Of a DNA stretch of 64,000 bases, positions 56,813 through 64,000 are shown in pieces (position 1 is the first letter of the stretch; each line of letters starts with the position of its first letter). A program made the position numbers and the translations under genes. The stretch is from Pyropia haitanensis. Its lineage: Eukaryota > Rhodophyta > Bangiophyceae > Bangiales > Bangiaceae. The stretch is taken from assembly GCA_008729055.1 (NCBI GenBank), contig SDUX01000003.1, forward strand, positions 1,612,001 through 1,676,000. The letters are read 5' to 3'. The notes beneath the pieces were generated by a model. That model was not told the DNA's origin, did not search any database, and worked only from the letters and a program-made list of their open reading frames with translations.

Positions 56813-57800
56813 CCTCTCAGTCGGGAAAATAAAGGGGTCAGCACAGTCAACGGCAGAGGTAGTCCCGTGGGGGGGGGGGGGGTGGGTCGGGGGAAGGGAA
56901 GAGGGATTGGCCGAGATGGGGTTGACGGGGGGGACGTCGTCGGACAGGGGAGAATGGAGTTGCGGTCGTGGTTGGGGAGGGGGGGAGGGTGTGGTCAGAG
57001 AGGATGGGCGGGGGGCGGGCAGAAAGAGCGTCTGGTCTGGGAAAAGAGCGGGGCTCGCCAAGAAGAGGGGGGGGGTGGCGAGGTGTCGGGCGGCACGTCG
57101 GTGGCAGCGGATCGTAGACGGCGAGCCCAAGTCGAGCACGACGGCGACGCGAGGCCACGCAGCGCACGGCAGTGCGCCGCATCGCCACCCCCGCTCATTG
57201 GCCACGCAGGCCGCCCTCGTGTGCAGCCGCCGCTGCAAGATCCCGCCCTGAATACCGTCAGCGTCCGCCGCGCGGCCGGGGTCCCTCCACCGCGAGGCGG
57301 CGATGGCCGCCACCGCCCCACCGCGATGGTGGCCAACGCAGTGTCGTTGGTGGGGGGGGGAACGCGCTAGACTCCCCTCTCATGTTTCAGTATCCTCTCT
57401 CCTGCTCGGCCGCGGCCGCCGTGGGCGTGAAGCGCGCCGCGGTGTCCGACGACGAGCACCCATCGGGCGTGGTGTGTGAGTTATAGATGTATTCTTGGAA
57501 TGACCGTTGGAGGGGAGGGAGCGGGGACTCCGGCGCGCCGCTTCCGCTGACGTTGTCCCCCTCCTGCCCCCCTCCGGCCTCACCACCTCACTTTCTCCAA
57601 TCCCTCCGTCCCCAGCCCTATCCCTCAAACTCCTTTCCCACCTTTCCCAGTCCCAGTCTGAATCCAACAGACTCCCGCTCTCGCGCGGTGGGGGTGGGGA
57701 AGGTGGACCGAGCCTCGACCCCTGCCCCTTCTTCCCTCCTCTCTTCCACCCCCACGGCCGGCGGCACCACCCGCTCGCCGTGCGGGGCGAGGAGGGGAGC
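56813..57800. other. Spacer between two minus-strand genes
   Basis: Holds the 5' flank of the Tim17-like gene (minus-strand CTTTATTTTCCC near 56825-56840, a weak TATA-like site) and, at 57550-57760, a long CT-rich tract (purine-rich on the minus strand) just beyond the stop of the C2H2 factor. No gene is recognised. Confidence 0.4.
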
Positions 57801-60800
57801 TCAAAACAGTCGCCCATAGTCGCGTGTCGACGGTGCGAGGCCGTCCGCGTCGTCCAGGCCGCACGGATGGGGCTCGTCGAAAAAGAACCACGGGTGGTCC
57901 TCGTCGGTGGTGAGCGGCGCCTTGAGGGCTCCCTCGTCCACCAGCGCTACCGCATCGGCGGCCACCGCCGCCGCTCCTGCGGCAGAGGCTAGCGGGACAG
58001 CGCCGCCGCCGCGGCAGCCGCCACTGCCGCCGCCGCTGCCGCCGCTACCACAGCCGCCGCCACTGCCGCCACCGCTGCTGCCCACGCCGCCGCCCCCCGG
58101 CGCGCCGCCATCAGCCCCACCTGCACCGCCGCTGACAGCGGCGACGCCAGCCGTCACGCCCAGCGGCGGCGCACCCGTCAGGGAGTCCCCACAGATCCAC
58201 GACTCGAGCAGCGGGTCCCGCACCGCTTCCTCCAGAAACGCCATGTCAGACGGCGCGCAGCCGGGGATGCCGGCGGCTCCCAACGTCACTATGCCACCGG
58301 CGCCCACCCCGCCGCCGCCATGGTCGGCATACGCGCCGGTGGGGGCACCGAAACCCTCCTCGGAAGCGTCACAGGTCATGCCCAGCGCGGCCGCCACCGC
58401 CGCAGGGGGCATGCCAGATGGCGGCGGAGGGGGACGCAACACGGGCGGCGACGGGCCCGCCAAGAGGCACGCAGAGAGGCACGCATCAGCGCCGGTCTCA
58501 GAGAGAGTGTCCATAGGCGCGTGCCCAGAGCCGTGGGACGAGTCCATTACCATATCCCCGCCGCCAATGCTGCCGACCCCGCCGCCGCTGCCAATACCAC
58601 CTCCGTTGCCACCGCCGCCGATGACACCGCCGACGCCACCGTCGCCGCCGCGGCCACCGCCGCCGACGCCGAAATCGCCGTCGCTGCCGCCACCGCCACC
58701 ACCACCCCGACTAGCGCCCCCACTGCGCGCTGCGCGCGCACGCGCAGTCTCTGACGACGACCGGCGGGGCGGCGGCGCGAGTGGTGACACGAACCCAAAT
58801 GGCGGCGGCGGTGGTTGCGGCAGAGACGGGCAGGCTAGCCGGCCGCCGCCCCCACCACCATTGGTCGTCGTGGCAGCGGCGGCGGCCAGGGCGGCGCGCG
58901 CGGCCTTGGTCGCCGCGGCGGTTCCCGCCCTGGGCCGCCTCACCGCTTTGGTCGCCCGCCCGCCTCCGGGTACCCGCCCCGCGAAGCCGCCTCGGTGCGC
59001 CACGCCGCCTCGGCTGCCAGCAGCAGCCCCCATATTGGCGGCGGCAGCCGCCGCTGCGGCAACACCCATGGCAGTGAGCGACTTGGCGCTGACGCCAGAT
59101 CCGACGCGCACAATCTTGGAGGTGCCGCCCCCGAGTGGCCGCGGAGGAGGAAGGGGAGGCGGAGACGAGGGGGGGGGCGCCGTACCGGAAGTGGTCGCAG
59201 GCCTGGCGGCGGCGCTTGTGGCGACGACGGCAGGTTCATCCGGCTGACCTCCAGCCTTGGTGTCTACTGCGGCCCGCGTGGGCCGCTTGGCTGCCGGCTG
59301 CCGGCGCCCCTTGGTCGCCATCCGCTTTGGTGGCGGCGGGGGGGGGGGGGGCGCGGCAGCGGCAACGGCGTCACTGCCAAAGACGCTCCTGCGGACGCGT
59401 CCCGCATGGTCACGTCTTTATCGGCGGCCCGGGTGCATAGGTTGAGGTCTTGAGGGGGTGGAACGCCATCCAATGATGCGCCCGATGGCGCTGCGACGCC
59501 GGAACCGCCGGCCGTGATTGCAGCCGCGGTGGCAGCCGAGCCAGCAACCACGGCCGCCCGGGCAACCACCGCATCAGCGGCGGAGGTGCCCGTGTCGCCC
59601 AGGGGCGTAACGTTCCGAGGCGACGGCCCTCCGCTACCGCCGCCGGCCGAAATCGTGACGGAGCTTGGGGAGGAGGCGGGGGTGAAGCTGCCGTGTACGG
59701 AACGTGCGTGGTGGGCGAGACTGCTCCGCCACTTGAAGCGCAGGCTGCACGCCATGTGGGGGCACTGATAGGGTGTTTCGCCAGTGTGCCTGAGGTGTAA
59801 TCCAACGGCAGAAGTCGCCGGGAGTATCAACCAACAAGGCGCCAAACACATGAGTACAAGGAGGGCCGTTAGTATCGCAGTTGTCCCCACTGAACGACCG
59901 ATCGGTCGGTTGTCCCAAGCACCCAGCCCCAGGTGGCCGACACAGCGCCCACTCACACGCGCCCTCCCCCCGCTCCGCTCAAACTTACTTGCGCGAGTGC
60001 ACCACCCGGTTATAGCGCCGAGCAAACGTTTTAGAGCACCCCTCAAAGGTGCACCGGTACTCAGCTTTCGGGGGCGCCACCTTGCGGCTATCTCCATGCC
60101 GACTGTCGGCACGGGAAGTCGGGGAAGCGGCCTTGGACCTCAACGCGTTATGACGATGCCGGGGGCTGGCACCCTCGGGCCGCGCTTGTGTGTCCTTGGC
60201 CGAGACACTTGCAGTGGCCGCGGTGCCCGCAGTGGTCGCGCCCACGGCAAGACTATCCAGGTTGCCACGCCCGCCGCCGCAGCCGTTTGCGCCCTCAGCT
60301 TCTGTGGTCAGCGCGCCCGGGCCAGACGGCGTTGTGGCGACTGCGGTGGCGTCCGCGTGTGGGACCGCACCGGCGGCTGCCGCCGACCGGGGGTCCTGAG
60401 GAAGGCTCGTCGCAGGCGGCCTGTCGTCCATCAGGTCCATGACCATGGCGTTGTCCACTGACAGGGCCCCGAGGCCTATAGCCGCATCCGTGTCACCCGC
60501 TGCCAGGTCGCTCGTCCCCCCTCCTCTGGCTAGATTAGCACCAACAGAAGAAAACCCCTTCAGCAGCCCCATCTCGGCCGACAGGCCCAGCGCCATGCCC
60601 AGGCTCGCGCCCACGCCACCGAGCCCGCCCATGCTGCCTAGATCGGCAAGGCCAAGGCCGCCCACGCCGTTGAGGCCACCAAGGCCGCCCATACCGCCCA
60701 TGCCACCAATGCCGCTCATGCCAGAGAGTTGGCCCACGGGAGCAAGACCCCCCACCCCGCCGAGCGTGCCGCCCATCTCGCCAAGACTCCCCATCCCGCC

Positions 60801-61433
60801 AACGGCAATGTCCAGGTCTAATGGTGACCCAATGCCCATCGTGGTGAGACATTGGGGGGGAGTTTGCAGCAGGTCCCGCAGGCCGCTGGTGTCCCCGCCC
60901 AGCCGCGCGGTGCCGTCACATAGCGAGTGTGAGTCACCATACGGCAACAGCGGCGGTGGGGGTGGGAGCGCCAACGGGGAGAGCCCACCGGTGCGCTTAC
61001 CACCAGTGCCGGTGCCATCAGCAGCGCTCCCTCCATCCCTGCTTCCCACCCCGCTGCCACTGCCGCTGCCACGACTTCTCCTGCAGCTGCAGCTGCCACT
61101 GCCTGTCTCACTGCCACAGTCCAACAGGCCGCAGCGACTGCCGATGTCACCACTCGGCTGGCCGCTGGCCGCACCGCTGTCACGGTCCAGCGACAACCGC
61201 ACCGGCTGGCCGGGTGGAGATGTGTGCCCGCTCAGCGTATGCTCCGAGTCACTTCCACGGCCACCGCGGTGACCGTCTCCACCACCACCCTGCCCGCCGC
61301 GGCCGCCACCACGCTCGGTCGGCCCGCCCCAGGGTCCAAACGCACCAGCCAGCGGCATGCTATCGCGCAAGCACTCATCCGTCGCATCCACCGCGACAAC
61401 CACCTCCCCCTTGACGCGCTGCACGCCGTCCAT
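57801..61433 (-). CDS. C2H2 zinc-finger transcription factor, two exons
   Basis: Exon 1 61433-59989 and exon 2 from 59789, with an intron of 199 nt (donor GTAAGT, acceptor CTCAG). Splicing restores finger 1, C-x4-C-x12-H-x3-H (YRCTFEGCSKTFARRYNRVV, HSRKH), joined by a classical TGETPY linker to finger 2, C-x4-C-x12-H-x4-H (YQCPHMACSLRFKWRSSLAH, HARSVH). Exon 2 changes frame at a 14-base G-run (59338-59351) and then runs to the stop at 57801, about 1,140 aa in all. The N-terminal 430 residues are Gly/Ser-rich with a Met-Gly-Leu repeat (GGMGGMGGLGGLNGVGGLGL), then a basic stretch before the fingers. The C-terminal 500 residues are Gly/Ala/Pro-rich with SDMAFLEEAVRDPLLESWIC and an acidic aromatic end, DEDHPWFFFDEPHP, a likely activation region. 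An in-frame stop lies just upstream of ATG 61433, unless a 5' exon exists. Confidence 0.8.
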
Positions 61434-64000
61434 ATTGCCTACCAGCTATGCGCGCGGAGACCTCACACACCCGCTGGTAGTCCAACAGGGGACGACGGCG
61501 CCTTGTCGCCGCCAAGCCAACGCGCAACGCTTACCGGCGCACCGACCTTCGCCGACGCTGTCGTGACGTCCCCCTCCTCTCGCGGTGCGTGACCACCACC
61601 TCTGTCCCCCAAACAATGGGGAAGGGCGACGCCGACAACGAACTGGCCCTGGCGTGTAGGTCCTTAACGAGGTACTGGGAGCGGCATCCGTGATGACCGC
61701 CGTCACCGCGGCTGCAGTCGTGCGGGCGGGGGAGAGGAGTAAGGTGGGGATACGCTCCAGCCCGGGACTCCCACCCGCCAATGGCGCGGATACTGGCTCC
61801 GTGGAGAACTCCAGCACTGGCACCGCGGGTGGACCCTTCTGGTCTGTAGCCGTTGACTGTGCGCGCCCGCCGCCGTCACCGCGGCTGCCGCTCCCCGTAG
61901 TTGCCGCCGCCGATGGCCGTGACCGCCTGTTCCCGCCGTGCCTCGTGAATATCGCCGCGCCGGTGGCGGCAACGTCACGCCACGCCACCACCCGCCGCAG
62001 CTGCCGTCCAGAGCAGGCACGCCACCCAGACCCCCCTGCCGCCGAGGCCACCAGCCGCAGCTGCCGTCGGCGCCTGTGGCTGCCCCTGAATGACGCTACA
62101 AGAGCGTCTCGTGCGTGCCCGTCGCGCAAGGGGGCTGCCCACCCTCGCCCACGCGCCGCCCTGCAGCCGCCCCACCACACACCCCAATGGCGACGCGGAA
62201 GTGCGGCCAGCGCGGCCTCACCCCCCTCACAACCCCGCTCCACCGACTCGACGTGCAAACCCTGCGGTTGTGCCGCGGCCGGCGGACAGTGACGTGGTAG
62301 ACACGCCAGGCGGCAGCGGGAAACGTCAGGATCGGCGGAGGGGCTCCTCATACGTCGCATGCAGGTACTCCGACGAGGAGCCCCATGATTATTGCGGCGG
62401 CGACGGCGGCGGTGACGGCGGCGGCGGCGGCGGCGGCGTTGGAAAGCGCAACGACGGCCACAGACACCACCCTTCAGAGCCCAGCCGGGTCGCAGTCGCT
62501 CGCGGACCCCCGTCCCAGCCGGCCGGCCGGGTATCCCAGACGGAACGACGGCGGCGGTAGCCACCCGGGATCCGCGGCTTCACGAGCACTGCGCGGTGGC
62601 AGCGCCGGGGACCGCGGCAGACGACTGCCGTCGGCCCCGGCAAGCCCCGCCTCGTCTACCCGTGGCGGCACCGGTGGGGGTGGCGGCCGCATCGGCCGTT
62701 CGCGGCAGCGACCCCGTGTGCTGAAATGATCCCCAGGCGTGCGTGGCGCGCCGTCCATGGTCGTCCTCAGGGGTCGACGCCAAGATCACGGCGTGGCGTC
62801 CCCCCCCCCCTTCACCGCCTCGCGTACCTGCAGGCAGGGGTGCCGAGGCCCCCCCCGTTACATCCCCCAGCACCACCCGATGGGCACTCGGCAGCAAGGA
62901 TCGATATTTCCGCTCGTCCCTCCGCTGCCGCTCGGCACCCGCGGGGAGCGGTTACCCCGACGGCCGCAGGTGCTCGGCCGACCCCCCCACGAACCCCCCC
63001 TGCGGCCGCCGCCGCCGCCACCGCCGGCGACCGCACACCTCCGTCGGGTCGTGCCGCCGTCGGCGGCGTAGAGGGCGGCGCTTGGCACCCCCCCCCCCCC
63101 GGCCGCTCACAGCAGACGGTTGACACCAAGAAAACGGGCGGGACCCTATGGCAGGTCCCCGTGGGCGTCCAGGCACCACCAGTGGCGCGTGCCGTGGACC
63201 CACCCCCCGCCCATACTTGCCCCCGCAGCGCCCAGCGCTCCCCGGGCGCCCAAAAGTGGTGGCCGAGGGTTCACCCCCGCGCGACGCCAGCGGCACCCGG
63301 ACGGCGGGGAAAACGGGGACGGCATGGGAGTGTGGCCGGGTGCACCAAACGGCAGAGATAGAAGGTCAGACACACGAGACACTCCCTCCAGTGCCGCCCG
63401 CCACCCTCCCCCCCCCCCCCCGGGACCGAGTACAAATAAACACAGCCGAAGCACGACCGGCCGGCAGGAACTGACAAGGGCAGTAGAACCGCGCCAGCCC
63501 CGTAGACGGCAGCGGCGCCGCGACTTCCCAGTCGCCCGCCCCCACCCGACACCGACAGTGGAACGCACGGCCGGCCGCAGCGGCGGTGCCACGCCGTGGT
63601 AACAACAAAGGCGGCGCGCCAAACCACCCAAAAACAAGCTCCGTCGGGGCCCAGCCCCAAACCCGTACCCCCCTCACACACACGCCATCCTCTCGGCGCG
63701 CGCGCGCGCGAGGTCCATGCAGCCACTCGCCAAGACCCCCACCCCCACCCCCCGCCCTGCCCCCGCGGCAAGGACTACCATTCACGCGGCAACCGCGCCC
63801 TTGCGGCCCAAAATATTACCAGCCGACCGCGTGCGGCGGCAGAGGGGCCGGCTCGGCGTGGCCGCCGACACGTCGCGCCACACCAACCGGGACAGGCCAG
63901 GCGAGCAGGTGATCCGCCCGCGGAAGGAGGGGGGGGGTGGCCGCGCACATGCGGTCGCAAAGGCGTGTGGCCGTGCAGGCGGTGCTGAGCGATGCTCGGC
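61434..64000. other. Right edge, no supported gene
   Basis: Overlapping frames on both strands (61446-62564 - and 61690-62292 + are the longest) without recognisable motifs; each lacks the balanced text of the real genes. It includes the hairpin at 62340-62384 and a C-run at 63409-63422. A promoter for the C2H2 factor should lie at its left end. Confidence 0.4.
62340..62384. repeat. Short hairpin with two-part stem
   Basis: 62340-62349 (GGGGCTCCTC) pairs perfectly with 62375-62384 (GAGGAGCCCC). Inside it, GTCG (62354-62357) can pair with CGAC (62371-62374), leaving a four-base bulge and a 13-base loop. Confidence 0.55.

Noticed and set aside
1..64000. CRISPR arrays, bacterial operons, phage or plasmid genes
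   Set aside because: No regularly spaced direct repeats with unique spacers were seen. Genes are single, mostly alternate strands and include spliced eukaryotic ones.

Overview
This window is nuclear DNA from a eukaryote with a very GC-rich genome. The coding parts are saturated with G/C at third codon positions and full of Ala, Gly, Pro and Arg runs. There are no operons, Shine-Dalgarno sites or tRNA genes that I can see. Eukaryote-only genes are present: the SUMO E1 subunit UBA2, the ESCRT-II subunit VPS36, the WDR82/Swd2 WD-repeat protein and a two-finger C2H2 factor. Four spliceosomal introns can be placed to the base (199, 219, 361 and 418 nt). Few, short introns, extreme GC and low-complexity proteins fit a red alga of the Porphyra/Pyropia type best. 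That assignment is inference; another GC-rich alga is possible.

Layout. 1-6.5 kb is gene-poor: a C-rich then G-rich minisatellite block (about 1.02-2.4 kb), an AT-richer island holding a roughly 0.9-kb imperfect foldback element (about 3.25-4.2 kb), and a second G-rich block (4.44-5.54 kb). 6.5-8.6 kb (+) carries a leucine-zipper-like protein. 9.4-10.6 kb (-) is a three-exon Cys-type glutathione peroxidase with a likely transit peptide. It is divergent from an alpha-helical, possibly hemerythrin-like protein (11.4-13.4 kb, +). 13.4-20.9 kb (-) is a giant alanine-rich protein of about 2,300 residues. A small unknown gene (22.6 kb, +), VPS36 (24.2-25.6 kb, +) and a Cys-rich membrane protein (27.8-28.7 kb, -) follow. 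A three-repeat helicase-associated (HA) domain protein lies at 32.7-35.2 kb (-). 35.2-43.5 kb is mostly non-coding. An Ala-rich protein with a C-terminal hydrophobic tail (43.6-44.7 kb, -) follows, with a TATA box and an upstream 40-bp minisatellite. The right part is denser: WDR82 (48.4-49.9 kb, +), UBA2 (50.7-52.9 kb, -) divergent from a MIF4G-like gene (53.6-55.5 kb, +), a Tim17/22/23-like protein (56.0-56.8 kb, -) and a C2H2 transcription factor (57.8-61.4 kb, -). The last 2.5 kb show no gene I can support.

Two things run through the whole window. First, five genes change reading frame at least 14 times, always inside C or G homopolymers of 7-17 bases. Second, most recognisable starts sit just downstream of a pyrimidine-rich leader. 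The recognised genes are unrelated housekeeping functions (SUMO activation, endosomal sorting, chromatin/RNA processing, redox defence, possible mRNA decay or translation), as expected of eukaryotic gene order. I found no convincing new multi-gene system. The most unusual items are the frame-switching tracts, the giant Ala-rich protein, the foldback element and the paired hairpin repeat.
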